DNA from: Trachelipus rathkii
Lineage: Eukaryota; Arthropoda; Malacostraca; Isopoda; Trachelipodidae
Direction of reading: 5' to 3'
Assembly: GCA_015478945.1 (NCBI GenBank)
Contig: JABUQX010116976.1
Coordinates: forward strand, 1-50,000
Length of the DNA: 50,000 nt
Position numbers and translations under genes: made by a program. Positions within the stretch are counted from its first letter, which is position 1, and each line of letters begins with the position of its first letter. Shown here one piece after another: positions 13,401-27,051 of this stretch. The notes below the pieces were generated by a model. That model was not told the origin of the DNA. It made no database searches and saw only the letters and a list, made by a program, of their open reading frames with translations.

Positions 13401-16400
13401 AAAGATATTAGTGACTACGAAGTATACGCTTATGCTATAAACCAACCAAACTATTTCGTAACTAACTGATTTTAGTATTTATAATAAAGTAAATACATTG
13501 ATACATGAATCTAGGATAGGGAAAGTCATAGAGCGGTGTTATCTAAACCTAGTTATACTACTAATGGATACAGAAAAATTCTATTTATTAAGTCAGAGAT
13601 CACACAAAGAAATATATATTGAATTAATTCGCTTAATATGATCTAATAAATTAAATAATAAGTAAAAACATGAATATTAAAATATATTCAATAACCTAAT
13701 TAAATAATAATAAATATAATATAAGATATATTAATTAATAATTATAAGGTACTAAAATATTAAATATACTATAAAAATATAATATACGACATTTAATAAT
13801 TTCATGAAAATTGTGCATATGTTCATATTTTCCTATCGCCTTAAATATTCACAAAGGCCCTCAATGCCAATGCCTCAATGCTCAATGCTAAATGTAATAT
13901 TTAAGATACATATTAGTAGCAATTTAGCTATTTAATAAATATGCCGTCTTTAAGTGCACAACATACGTTAAAATAGTTGATGGTTAAACCGAGACTAATT
14001 TCAAACAAGAATTTAATCTTTAAAGAGTTTTTCCAAAGTATAGATTGATACATAGTTTTACACGGTACATAGGAGAACATGATTTAATATAGTGAATTTA
14101 CAAATTCAAAGTATATTACTATCTAGTAGCGAATCATCGAGGAGATTGTAGAGATAATATTCGCTTCCACTAATCTGTTCATGCTGCTTATTGTTCGCTG
14201 ACATAACTACCATCTTATAGTCATTTGTCTATGTATTTATAAGATATAGACATCTTTGCCACTAAACCTCACACAGGTCACATTACTAGAATTTCGATAA
14301 TCGACGGAATCAATATCGGTCATCACGGTGGTATAAAAGATTGCTAATCAAAAATCAAGATACAGGCACAGCGTAGATACCTCCTTGCGTGCTGATGTCC
14401 ACTTCTGAAGTTCAGACATAAGCGGCCATGCCATATGTCAAGTTCCCTCAAATCTGATTCTCCGCACTCTATATCCCTTAGTCTCAACATTTTCATTATC
14501 CCATCCACAATTATATCCTATATGTTTTAATATATTACTATACTCCTTATATCAAAGGGTAATAACGATAAAACTTATTAACGAATTATTTTTGTCTCGT
14601 AAGTAGAAGTTAACTACTAGAGTGATGGTTATGCGATACACTATCATCGATTATTCGAGTACGTAATTTGATTTCTCTATTACACTGGCTCAGATCATAT
14701 CAGCCAAAAAGCTTTTAAGGAGAAAAGCATAGTGCTCTAGATGACTGAGGTATATGTTAGTTAAATAAAATTCTTCACGTATAATTATCACTCTTACTTG
14801 CTACTATAATACCTATATTTATCCATTATTACTTCGAGTCTTTATGACATGTGTTATATATGGACATATATATATATTATCAGATACCTATATGGGAATC
14901 TCTAGACTAATAGTTCAAGTAGAATAAGTATATCATTACATTACTGGAATTAATTCACTCAGAGACAAGAGCTCGAAATATTATGATAGGTCTTACAATC
15001 AATAAAAATAGTGAGCTAGAAAAAAAGTATAGGATAAATAAACTTAAAAGCCACCTCCTATAGGTATCTCACTTAGTGCGTGACCATTAACACATATTAT
15101 ACCATATGGATATTACATTCATCATTCGATATAAGCATAAATCAGTTTAAGTAACTATCGATATATACTAATAACCTTTATATATGTCACATTCATATCT
15201 GCATAATTAACTATCTTTATTAGTATGCAGCATAATTAGTTATGATATATTCCTAATTGATATTTTTGATTTTTGAGATCTAAATTATATAATATATAAC
15301 TTCCAACTCTGAGAAAAGGGCTAATTCATGCGTTGATACGAGGCCTCTTATATCGAACACAACAATTAACTATTCAATTATACTACATATATAGATCTTA
15401 AGACTACTGAGAGACTACCTATGCCACATCACCTCAGTGATTATGAGAGTAATAATGTATTAACATCATCTCTCACACACTACTACCACATAATAATCTA
15501 ATCGATAAAAATAAAGAACAAGCCCACGGACTCTACTGAGATCTCTCTAATCTATAATATTCACGAGACTATACTTAGTAGACTTCTCACTATTCTCGAT
15601 ATATCTATATTCTAAGATCTATCCAACATAAACCTCTCAACTAGTCACTTCTTAGATACTACGGTAATTACACGTACCGAATTGCCATGTACAGTTCATC
15701 TGCTATCATTGATTGTGAGACACTATATAAGCATAACTATAACAAACTAGTAAGCGATTATAATCAAAACTACATTACCTTATATATATAATCAGCGATT
15801 TAATGTGTTATTTACCTCCGTCATCTATAAGACTATACGGGATTGAACCACTGGGTGGCTGCGCCAGCTAACCTGACATCACTACTAAAAGCATTTGATT
15901 CCCCCGAGTTATCGCACGCGTCACTTCACTACTAATTAGCTCCTCTCATAGTATTCAAAGCTCCCTCCTCTATAGGTGTATTATATCCTCATCCTTATCT
16001 TATTGACACTACCTACATTACATCAATTTCACTATCTAACTAATTACTCCATTTATTCATAGTTCATATTTTACTTACGTCATGTTGATTGATACAATAT
16101 AACTCGGGCAGATCCTCACATAATCTATCTTATTATAGCATCAATAGTGGTCGATCACCAAACCAGTTATGTATGCATAGTGCACGGATTGCCCTCTGTA
16201 CTTTATAATGTGACTTCTTCTCAACGACACACTAATATTATTTATATCCTCTCTTATTTATAATCTATTATTATAAAATGATCAGTAAATACTTCTACTA
16301 CACCACTCCATGCACCCATCTAATAAAGCACATAATACCGCTCTTCAAACTCAGTGCCAGTAGCTCGCGCGAATTGAGATCCGTACATTATTACATGCTC

Positions 16401-19400
16401 TTCAGAGATAGATCCGTAATCTACATATAACAAATTTCTACAGCGCTAACACCTACATGTTTATTGACTCTCTAGCGGATTGGTGCAGCTTAGAATATCC
16501 ATAATTGTACAACGTATTTATTATTAAGACTCCGCTCACTATGCTAAGAGTAGTGGAGCACTAGTAAAAAATACAACAAGTTGTTTAATTTGGAATTCTC
16601 TTTTCGTGTGGATATTTATAAGCTCTTTCCTTCTACAATTACAAATTGCTCTCATTCTTTTGCCTCTTCAATCTCTCTTACTCTCACTTCTTCTTAAACT
16701 TATACCTCTTCATTACTTAGCTTGCATTATCTCGTAGATCTCTGTCTTTTTCGTTAACGGATTTGATCAGTTCCTCTTACCATTCCTCTGCTCGTGACAT
16801 TTATATTATTGCGCAACTTCAGGGTTACACCACACAACACTCATACACACATACACTCTGCCACTCGCACAAACACAAACACCAACAACAAAACAACATG
16901 TCTTTGGGAAACTCACATAAACGTTTGCTAGGGGGCGGGCTCCACCACTACGACACTCGTATAATAGTTATCATGCTTATTAGTAAACTGTTAGAGATCT
17001 TTCCTCTTTCATTACAAGTTGGCCCGCTATACTAAAGAGTATCATCATTCCCACTAGCCCATTTATAAAGTATTGAGAGTCATAATTCATGATATGCTAA
17101 CTGCATATCGGGAGGTGGAGGGAGGGCTCTGGTTTTATTTACACTCGGCTTTTAGACAGTAGGGTCGGATCAGCGGCAAAATGAAGCTTGATAATAAAAA
17201 CTTGTCTATAATGTGTACTTATTACCTAAAGTTCTATCTGTACCATTCAGACTATTATTAAGTAAAATGGGAATCTTTTGCGAGGTCGAAAATCGTCGTG
17301 GGACTAGTGTCCCATTATTGATGCTAACGCATTATCATGACGGTAATAAGTGCTTATATAATGAATGTAGTTATGAAAAATATTAGAATAAGATTGAAAG
17401 AAAAACTCTTCAAGTTCAGTAATTTAAAAAGCGTGGAGGTACTTATGGCTGGAAAACTGTAAGACACTATTTCCTCTGAAGTTTAGTCAGAAATGTGAGT
17501 ATCACCTTTGCTTTGAAATCATTGAGTATAAAAATTATTTATTTTTTTATTTATGAGCAAATATCAGAGGTCATTATCTCGCGCTGCTCGCACGCGGTAA
17601 ACAATACATAGATATCATATTCAGATTCTCAAGTTTGTAACCACTTCACTATTTACCGACAGCTCGCATCTGTTCGATATCGCTAATATATGAAAGATTA
17701 CATCCAAATTTTGATATTTCTGCGACACAGAAGTATTATTATGATTCTAGGACTATAAGGATCACACAACTCAGGAACTAGTATTAGCTATGATTGGTGC
17801 TTATATCACAGTCACATTTACACCACACCAAACCCTCTGTGATTTTCATGCTCGACAAACATTATATCTTTACCATCCAATTCTGTCACATCTACACATC
17901 CACATAAACTGAATTTCTCAAGTACTTTAAAGGCCTGGCGTACTGTACTCAATATGCAACAATTTGCGCTACGATGGGTGAATAACTTGAAAGAGTACTA
18001 TCATACCCCCTTCAATTGAATGGCTCTATGCCCAGTTGAGTGTTGGTGAACAACTGTAAAAAATATACACTCACTGCAAGATAGTGGCAGTACTTACCGG
18101 ACACATGCCTGAAATCAATGAATTGCCTATTCCCCGCATTCTGAGAGCTCATCAGATCAAAGTTCAATTTTGTGAGAATTGATTGATCACTCAGAAAATT
18201 CAATCAGAGCGAGTCCCATATTTCTACGCATCTCAGTAATCGATCGAATGTATCGAGTTTCTCAGTTATTGGAACATAGTGTCGATATCCTAATACAACA
18301 AATTATAATTAAAGGAATTTAATTATAAAGGTAATATAATTATAAAACTATAATTTAAGACTTCTAGTAATCAACTACACACACAAATTAATCGTATACT
18401 CATATATGGTAGCTCTCATTATCTCAACATACTTCATTCCTATTAACAGATATTGAACAATCTTACGTAGTATATTCCTCCCACTCTCATCATATCATTC
18501 CAAGCTAAACAACATAATTATATATACACTAACTATCTATATAAATATTACCCATAATATTATATATAATAATACCTACACAATAATCCACTCTCATAAT
18601 ATCACATGTTTATCCTTATTTCCATCTATCTGGTTTCATTCACCTAAGTCAGAGATTCGCCATATAATACTATCAAATTTGTTCCTCGCTTCTCTAATAT
18701 AATAATAAAATATATATCCATCACCTCTCTCTATGAACTCTACACATATCTCCTTGATATAAATAGGTTTCTTTATCTCCTCACACAGTTTCATAGAGCG
18801 CAGATAAGATTTCGATGTCTATTATGAGTACATTTCGATCGTCTCTAAAATCCGGCAGATCACGAGTTTAGCGCGATTGTAATGCTGTCTGCTAGCCGAC
18901 GTGACTTTTATAGGCACGTAACCTTGTAACTCTCTCAACGCAGAGATAATAATTTAAATGTTTGCGTATAAAGTGTATTATGGCCTTATCATTGGCATAA
19001 AAAGAGTTAGTGGGTTGGTATGAGAGGCTCAACGAACCTGCTAATTAGGTATTCATAGCTTAGGATATAAGCTACGGGTGAGTCCTTAGTAAATCAGGTT
19101 CTATGACTCAGACGATCGCAAGACGAGTAGCGCAGTATTAGATAGAAGTGGACGGAATTTATATTACGTATCATACCCTTATCAACCACTAAACTGGTTA
19201 ACCTTAACTAGAAGTATACCTATAAGCGCTATACATAGTCTGATAGTTGAAGGTTTTGCGAATAGAGAAGTAGGACGGATGGTGGATTATATAAGTTAGT
19301 AAGTGAATGTGTATTTATGGTGTACATATGTTATGGCGTATGAGAGGGGATGAGTATAGGTGGAATGAAAGGCATAACTAAGCAAAATAGACTTACTTTT

Positions 19401-19720
19401 AACCTTCTTTGCTATGGTCTGACATACCGTACCTAAACTAGTTCTCTGCTAGAAAAAATGGGTATACTATAAACTTATATAATATATATAATCGAATAGT
19501 ATTTTGAATTATGTAGAACAGAACATTCTTCCTATTACTTGAGAAAACATTATCTAAATATTTATCTCTCTCATAACTTATAGTACCGTTAGATCTGATA
19601 TAATACAATCTGACTACACGTTTACTGAGCATTGAAGACGAACTGATTACGACTCGAGTGATCATTACAACTTATTCTTCTAACATAACAGAACCCAAAT
19701 GTCTGCAAAATTTTATAATC
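13401..19720. other. Long AT-rich stretch, nothing recognised
   Basis: About 6.3 kb with no frame over 90 codons and no motif from any protein, RNA or transposon family I know. The 90-codon frame at 16763-17035 is S/H/T/Y-rich and featureless. The 63-codon (18012-18203) and 75-codon (19438-19665) minus-strand frames are likewise featureless. Composition drifts: C-rich and G-poor around 15400-16100 and 18440-18780, G-richer around 19000-19370. Confidence 0.45.
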
Positions 19721-20060
19721 CTCACATATAATAATATATATAATAATTATAACTATAAATTATATAATATAATTAATATATATATCATTAATATTACATT
19801 ATATTATATTTATAATTAATAATATATATTATTTATATTATATAATTATTATATTATTATTATTATATTTAATTATTTAATTATTCTATTATTACTATAT
19901 ATTTATATTATTTATTATTTATATTAATAATTATTATATATATTTATTTATTATTATTAATTATTATTATTATTATTATTAATTAATTATTATTTAATTA
20001 ATTATTTATAATATATATATTTATATATTATTATTATATATTATTATTATTTTTTGATGA
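19721..20060. repeat. A/T-only low-complexity block
   Basis: Made almost wholly of ATT, TAAT and TATA words, T-rich on the plus strand from about 19840. It resembles the T-rich half of the block at 2130-2530. Confidence 0.75.
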
Positions 20061-22368
20061 TTTTAATATTATTTAACAAAATTCTTAATATTTGTTGTTT
20101 GTCAATTTAAGATCGTACGGCACTAAAACTATATCGCGGACGACTTTGAACACGAATAAAAGACTAGACTGAGTTATATAATAACATAAAACCTTTGTGT
20201 TAATATATGTATATATACGCTGCTGGCACATTACGATGGTAGCTAAGATTTATATTATATACGTATTACCCTATATTCAATTCATCGAGAGTCAATACGA
20301 TTTGGACAACCCCTTTTATTTCTATGATAAAGGATATTATTTATGGATTATAATTAAATATAAAATACATTTACATATTTATTTAACACATTGAGCAGTC
20401 AAATGACCTCCAACTATCATGAACTACATAAATAATTCTCTTCAATAGTAACAAATATAAATATAAAGTATGAGGGGTAAAGGGGGGCGTACTCTTAATC
20501 CTTATTGTTTTGTGCTTTTCTTATTTTTATAAGTATTACTATATTATATTTATAATATTTAAAATTTATGTTTAGCACTATCTGGGCTTTCGTCTCCCTC
20601 GACTCCAACACTTATATTGGGTATAGATCGCCGAGAAGGCTGTATCCGAGAGTTGTATACACACGGCTAGAGAGCTCGCCATAACTCAAGGACGTGATTT
20701 GACACTAAGACTTAGTGTTTCCGTAGCATTAGCGCGATTATGTAGAGACAGGATAATTATAGATAAGTATATACGGTACGACGTGAGTTAGGGCGATCGA
20801 ACGAGCAGAAAGAGCACTTCCCAGAAAGGAGAGTGATTTATACTATTGTATGTCTTATATGGGATATTAAGTGACATCTATGGTATTAACATTATATAAT
20901 AGCTGTGGTAGGAGGTTGAACATTCTTATTACTAGTTTATAATAATACTAATTAGTTAATTAATATATTGGCATAGATTTTGGAGTATTATGATATGACT
21001 ACCACATTGATAACCTGTATACTGGTAGGTGAAGGTCTTTGATTGAGCCTTATCTGTGTAAATATAAAAATAAGTAGCTAGGGGGGTATTTATCTTTTCA
21101 TAGGGGAAATAAGTATATTATTTATATTGGGAGAGGTAGAGTATGTTTTAAATAAATTGTTATATTTATTGGGCGGTTTTGGAGTATGATTGCTATGATT
21201 GGATTATATGAGTATGATATGTGTAATCCATGATACCTATTTGGTCCATGGGAAGCAGAGGAAATTATGTTTTAAGTTTTGTGCTGAATTGAGCTGCGCG
21301 AAGAAGGGGGATTTTAGTAAATTAATGCGTTAGTAATGTAGGGGGGGAGGAGGGTATTTTATTGAGGATAAGAGAATTTGGTGAACATAGAGGAGTTAGG
21401 GCTATTGGATTTGGCTGACTATTGACTCATTTGAAGAACTTCAATATAAACTTGTACCAAAATAAAGTTGCCCTATGTCTTCCAATCTATTCTTAGTATC
21501 ATATAGCATCAGAAATCGCCAAGGAAGGACAGAACAGAAGGTTCGAAGTTTATGAGCATCGTAGATTACTTAAAAATATAAGTCAATGAAGAGCTAATAT
21601 GAATCAAGTATGAGTTATTGGATATTATTATATCAGACACAAGAATATTTTTTAATCGATATAATTAGTTCAATATGTTATGATGCACGAATGCTGCACT
21701 TACATCAGTGAGTTAAGGTTCTTAAGGTATATATGAGCATAACTAAAGATAGGATACCGTTATTCCATTAGTTAATTATAGAAACTGTTACATGGAGGGA
21801 GAAAAGATAATACCTGAGAGGTAATATGCCTTTCTTCCATCACAAAGTAAACAATTAAGTCTCACAATCAACCAAGTTTTCAAACCACAACATTACTTAA
21901 CTACAATGCAAATAACTATATAATACACATGAAGTACCCGATACTTAACACAGGCCTTCCAGGTGAGACGTATCGTCATGTATCGCTCTTCAGCCGATGA
22001 GGAGAAACATGAATTAGAGAAGGCCAAGAAAAGACTGATCGCGATTTAAAAGGAAAGAAAGAAGAGGAAGCAATAGAGACTCTAAATAACGAATTCATGG
22101 CTTTTTCTTCTAAGTCTTTCCTCCTTATGTTGAATAACACGGATATCAGATTACATTAAACGAAGTAGGGATAGTTAATGGTAACGTGTAACATGGCGGC
22201 AAATAGTTTGTCTGGCAGACTAAACAAGGGAAGAACGTAACCCGCCTCATCTAGGTAAGCAGTATGTGTGGCGGAGCTGATCGTGATCTTGATACCTAAA
22301 CAAGACTTAGGACCAGACTATCAGATACGATGTTATTAATCGCAGGTTGGTCAGATGTTTTGTCAGGT
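20061..22368. other. Intergenic, including a G-rich skewed segment
   Basis: No gene recognised; a 65-codon frame at 20197-20394 is I/Y-rich and looks like chance. From about 20990 to 21420 the plus strand is clearly G-rich and C-poor (GGTATGGG, GGGAGAGG, GGGGGGGAGGAGGG words), the opposite skew to the island at 2.5-3.3 kb. Confidence 0.4.
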
Positions 22369-22809
22369 TCACACCAAACACAACATACACAATCTTCCAA
22401 ATACACAATAATCACAACATACACAATCTTCCAAAACAATAAACATACTTATCCTCTCCAATAACAGAAATCCAGACCAAAAACAGCTTACGGACGCCGA
22501 CACGTTCACAACGAGAACACTATCCGCGAAAAACATTCTCGGCTTGGCATGATTACTGTAGAATGTTGGGCACGTTTGATGGTGAAATGTATACATAGTA
22601 ATTCTATTTAACTCGGGATAAGCTCGTTTAAATTGGCTAACATTGATGTATAAAAAGAGGGGCATAGTAAGGTTCTGAATGCAGATCGATGAAAGAAAAT
22701 CACAATACCAAAGCATCTCATAACTTACTAATTGTTTCCAGTCAATGGTTGCTAAACATAAAGTATGACCTAAAGGGCCCCACAATGCCCGGAAATTAAA
22801 CTGTCCCAC
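22369..22809 (-). CDS. Unrecognised 146-codon open frame
   Basis: The longest open frame in the left half. The product is hydrophobic and aromatic, with a cysteine-rich C-terminus in which a short pattern repeats (V-x-C-C-x-x-C-V and L-C-M-L-C). That pattern comes from an underlying 34-bp DNA duplication at 22376-22434. I see no signal peptide followed by a mature domain, no catalytic motif and no family resemblance. Local composition is less AT-rich than upstream, which makes chance open frames longer. It may be a real but unknown gene, a decayed one, or noncoding. Confidence 0.2.
   Translation of the reverse strand: MGQFNFRALWGPLGHTLCLATIDWKQLVSYEMLWYCDFLSSICIQNLTMPLFLYINVSQFKRAYPELNRITMYTFHHQTCPTFYSNHAKPRMFFADSVLVVNVSASVSCFWSGFLLLERISMFIVLEDCVCCDYCVFGRLCMLCLV
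22376..22434. repeat. Two-copy 34-bp tandem duplication
   Basis: CACAACATACACAATCTTCC occurs at 22378 and again 34 bp later at 22412, each followed by AAA. It is a recent-looking local tandem duplication. Confidence 0.75.
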
Positions 22810-25640
22810 TCAAAGACAGATCACCACGTAAAATCAGCGCCAATGTACACAGGAACTCAGAAAGGTCGCCGCTACACAAAAAGCAAATAGAGCAGCCCAC
22901 AGACTCTGGTCAAAAACAGAAACTAATTTCCCGATTCACCGCGATATGCCAAATTTCACAACAGAACTTACAGACTAACATACTGACTCTCCAAGGCCGC
23001 ACATTGGAAGTTTCTGACCGTTGCCGACTGATGTCGGACAGTAGATCACCAAAGCATCCTTGAAGGCCGACGTGCATGGGGTCCTTCTTCAGAAAGCAGG
23101 TGCAAGCTTGGAGGCCTTTAACTGCAAGTCAATCGGCACGGGAACATGAGCACCCTCCAGTGGAGAATGGTTTACAACTCATGGACTATCATACAAATGT
23201 GTGACCGCAAAAGTTAGCCCTGGGATGATAGTCAAGGCTAGTAGAATAATTGAAGTGACGTGCATATGCCACCTTCGCAGTTAGCTGTAGACCCAGTAGA
23301 TCGTATAGCGGAGCTAAGTGCATAAAGCTAACTCAAATACTTTTAACCAACACTATAATCAAAGTGACTAAGAAGAAAAGGTTACCTCTTTTCTCCAGTA
23401 GTCTGGAGTTTAGCAGTAGTAGTTGCTCCCCTATTCGAGAACACTTAGTGGTTATCAACAAAGATCCGATACGCGACGCATGACTTATGAATCAGGAAGT
23501 AGTTATTGTTCAGGATACAGAACAACATCATCATTGCGAGTCAGAAAAAAAAAAGACAGCTTTGTTCACGTTCAGAATTCATTACAAACATAAATCTTCG
23601 CTATGCTGAGGGAAGATTTATAGACCCCAGGACGATCCCTGTAATTTTATTCATTCAGTATCAAGTATCCTTAATGGTACTGATTTTTCCATTAGAACAA
23701 TAGGTGAATGTGAATGTGGCTTTGCAGCTCCGGGATATAGAATTCAGGTTCTATCGGTTGCAATGGATCGATATATTTATGCCCGGTTGCTTCAGGCGCG
23801 TTAAACCGGAATCACTCTCTTAATTGCTGAAAACATACTGCCTATCAAATGCCCAGATTTTCAACTTCTCTCAGAGGAGGGCAGTAAAGGCAGCAAATTG
23901 CATAATGTCGACAGCATAAAAGCGGTCCACGGAACTCGGCCGGAATTAAACCATTATTGAACCCATTTGTAAATCCATATAACCTGTCCAGGATAAACAT
24001 TTACCTTGAGAAATGGTTTCTCGAGTTCCGCCTAACCTTTATTCTTTTTAAGTTTCCCTGCCGATATCTGCCATGAATCGTTGAGTCGTCTTCCTAACCG
24101 TGAGGCAGCTACTTATTCGGGCAGAACTATTTAGACAACTTCTCGCCGCCCTGATTTAACCCGTGGGCAGTTAGTTTATCGTTCGCAGTCAGAACTAAAA
24201 TGGAGAGTAAGTTGTGCTTAAGAAATTTGACCACGAGAAAGTCAATAGTGGTCGTCAACCAATTGTTTAATTGTTAAATGTCTAGATGTTAGCCCACATA
24301 TATTCTAATAGACTTAATCCAAGTTAGTTTTAACTAGTATGAGGGAAGATTTAGGTAGATTACAGAAATCTTCAAAAACTGCATATATAAACTTAGATTA
24401 TGCAAGAATCTCGAAATACTAGTTCAATTCTTCAAACACATAACAACTATAGTGAATAATGCGCGATTATATCAAACTTAACATAGAACTGGAACACTTG
24501 ATATTCTGTCAGTTAGCGTGATTATGGATTCCACTATGATATAATACACTATTCTATCATCACTTTTCCAACGGATTGTTCACTTCACTTTAATTTTACT
24601 GGTTTCTGTGTTGTAGTCTAGGGATGAGGAACGTGAGTCAATTGACTGGGGTGATTAGCCACAAGGAGTGAATTAAGCGAATGCCAGATGATGTGGCACA
24701 AAGACCTATAACCATTCTCGCTTGATCATCAAGCGATGTAGAGTAATAATTAGTCATGATATGCATTATAAGGGCGTGATCGCAGATAAGCGGGAGGTGC
24801 TGGATAGAAGCTGGATGTTCCATGGAGCGTTGTATAGATTCGCTAGAAGAATAAATAGAAGCGCCAGAGAAAACGGAATGACAACAATCATACTCATATA
24901 ATCTCTCTTAAAGTCCGGATGTTAAAGTTAGCTTCAGACATAATATTACAAACAGTGAACTTGTACATTCAATCCTCAAGGTCCTTCTAAACACGACTAT
25001 GTCAGAATTTCCATGGGATAAAATCTCAAGTCAGAACAATGTTCCCTGTTATGGCTGGGATTTGTCAGTTGGTTTCATATTATTTTTACTTATGGAATAT
25101 TTAATATATAATATTATTAACTGATATATAAAAGTAAACTGTAAACATAGCAATTCACCTAACGCGATAGGTGTCGATACTAATAAAGTCTCAGTACATA
25201 ATCAGGGTATCAACGGAACTAGATAAACATGAGTTGAAGTATACTGCCTTCGCATGTGTAATTTAGCAAGAACTAAAATGATTGAAAATAGCTAGAATGT
25301 TGTTGATCTTTTTGCAAATTAGCAAAATACAATATTTTATTGCAATTTTTATGATACCACAGACAAAGCACTTATTCTCTCATTATAAAGTATTGTAAAA
25401 GATGTTTAAATCATACATGGTAAAACGACTCAATCATTAATCATTAAAAGGTAATTTATATATCAGCAAATATTGGAATACTTTATAAAATTTCCCTGAA
25501 GTCATAAAAATAATACATATAATAAAAAAATTTAAAAACAGGGAAGAAACTCAAAGAATTCAAATTTAACACAGAATACGTCGATTCGAAGCGAAAAAAT
25601 ACATAAAAGCTGATTGTAAATATTGGAAAATTCTTAAACT
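22810..25640. other. Intergenic sequence, nothing recognised
   Basis: Balanced composition up to about 24250, then AT-rich again. The open frames at 23506-23703 (plus, 65 codons), 24638-24823 (minus, 61 codons) and 25483-25710 (minus, 75 codons) show no recognisable features. No repeats noted. Confidence 0.4.
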
Positions 25641-26057
25641 TTAAATTTTGTAGTGAAGCAAGATATTGCCTGTTATTATTATAACCCCACCTAAACAGAA
25701 GCGGATGCACAATGATATTAAGAGGCAGGTGGTATTCTTCTCATTGGAGTATGGAAACTCTCTTAGCGTCGGCGCTAGCGAATTGAATCTGCTTTCCGGC
25801 ACGAAAAGAACGCTGATACGAGAAGAGTGGTCAACATTCATTGTCAGGGGGATCTATAGCTCGAGGGCGGACTACCACTGCCTGTCCCCCCTTCCCGTGT
25901 TGAACACCTTCATGAAATCCGCAAAGATAAGAACTTTAATCCTTATAATGTGGCTTTGCTTACAAATACCCTTCCCGGCTTGGCAGAAATAATCCATCAC
26001 AAAACATGGAGACAAAACAGCAAACCAGTAGTTGAGTACCAATAGTAAATTTTTCAT
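25641..26057. pseudogene. Compact block open in several frames, possible decayed coding sequence
   Basis: Here GC rises and stops become scarce. On the plus strand 25666-25992 is open for 108 codons. A second plus frame is open from about 25868 to 26053 and contains NPYNVALLTN and LPGLAEIIHH. On the minus strand one frame runs 26057 to 25641, broken only by two TAG codons near 25868-25874 and 25856, starting with a hydrophobic M-K-N-L-L-L-V-L. I recognise no family in any reading. The antiparallel openness means at most one strand can be the original, and I cannot decide which. The plus-strand reading would need a frameshift near 25860. Confidence 0.25.
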
Positions 26058-26903
26058 ATGTCGAGATGTACACTATATTCAGTTTTCAATTGGTTATTTT
26101 AGATTGGAGGTTTATTTAGAACCTAGCTATTACCGGAACAAAACTGACAAAACACCAGTACCCGGAGTTAATGAAATACAACACCCCATAAATATCAGAA
26201 TACATTAAGAAGAAGCAGTTGTAATCTCTTCAAAAATCAAGATGCATATTCACCGATGTGGTTACATAAGCTAACCGACCTTGTTGATCGCGGGGATAAT
26301 AACACATTAAGCTCCTTTAAACTAGGATTGCCCTCCGTCATCTTTGGTACCTCCACTACAATCAGTTGCCATCACTCCTCTACCCAGAATTATTCGCACT
26401 CCTCAGTTGGGGAGTATATTCATCACCTCGGGAGTCATCAGTTCTAGACATTCGTCTGTTCCATCGTCGTATCACCATTACCTATACATAACCATGTTTC
26501 ACTTGCTGGGTCGTGTCTGACAGCACAAGACGACCCAACTCCGTTGGAAATCGCGGATGGGTGGCTGGCAAAGTATGGTATCGGTTTCCTCATCCGTTTT
26601 CCGCGAACTTCAATCTGAAATCGCTAACAAAAAATTTATCGACGAAGAGGAACGCTTGCTTCAGTCACATAGGCCTCGTTTTCCTCAATAACAGACAACA
26701 GTTTTCTGCTTTAGGTTTAGTTTTGTATATAGTTATCGGTTTTCAGTTTTCTTTTGGTTTTCAGTTTGTGTGTATAATAGGGATGTAAACAGTCTTTCAG
26801 TCATTCATCATCATTCGTTCAATCCCATCTTTTCGCCGCCTACCACTCACTTACAGTGCTACAGCAATTTATGATTAAAGGATTTGTAAACTATGAAATA
26901 ATT
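26058..26903. other. Intergenic or decayed element sequence
   Basis: Open plus frames at 26256-26447 (63 codons) and 26513-26788 (91 codons). In another frame around 26630-26690 there is a charged segment (FRELQSEIANKKFIDEEE) ending in a stop. This could be the worn end of a retroelement polyprotein, given the polypurine-like run and TG start that follow at 26904. I cannot match it to a named family. Confidence 0.25.
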
Positions 26904-26925
26904 TAAGTGGAGGGGGGATGTAGGT
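26904..26925 (+). other. Possible polypurine tract and LTR start
   Basis: AAGTGGAGGGGGGA is followed directly by TGTAGG at 26919. A purine run followed by TG is the usual layout at the junction between the internal part and the 3' LTR of a retrotransposon. A similar GGGA-TGTAGGG junction occurs at the edge of the 30.8-32.2 kb candidate LTR. I could not place the far end of an LTR here, so this stays a weak call. Confidence 0.3.
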
Positions 26926-27051
26926 TTGCTGTCGCAGCAGCTCCAGATGCCCACCCTAATATATTAGGATCCACCCATAATCATATACAGATCCCACCCT
27001 AATTATATTATTTTTGTAGTAATTTAATTTAATCTTAATTTATATTCAAAC

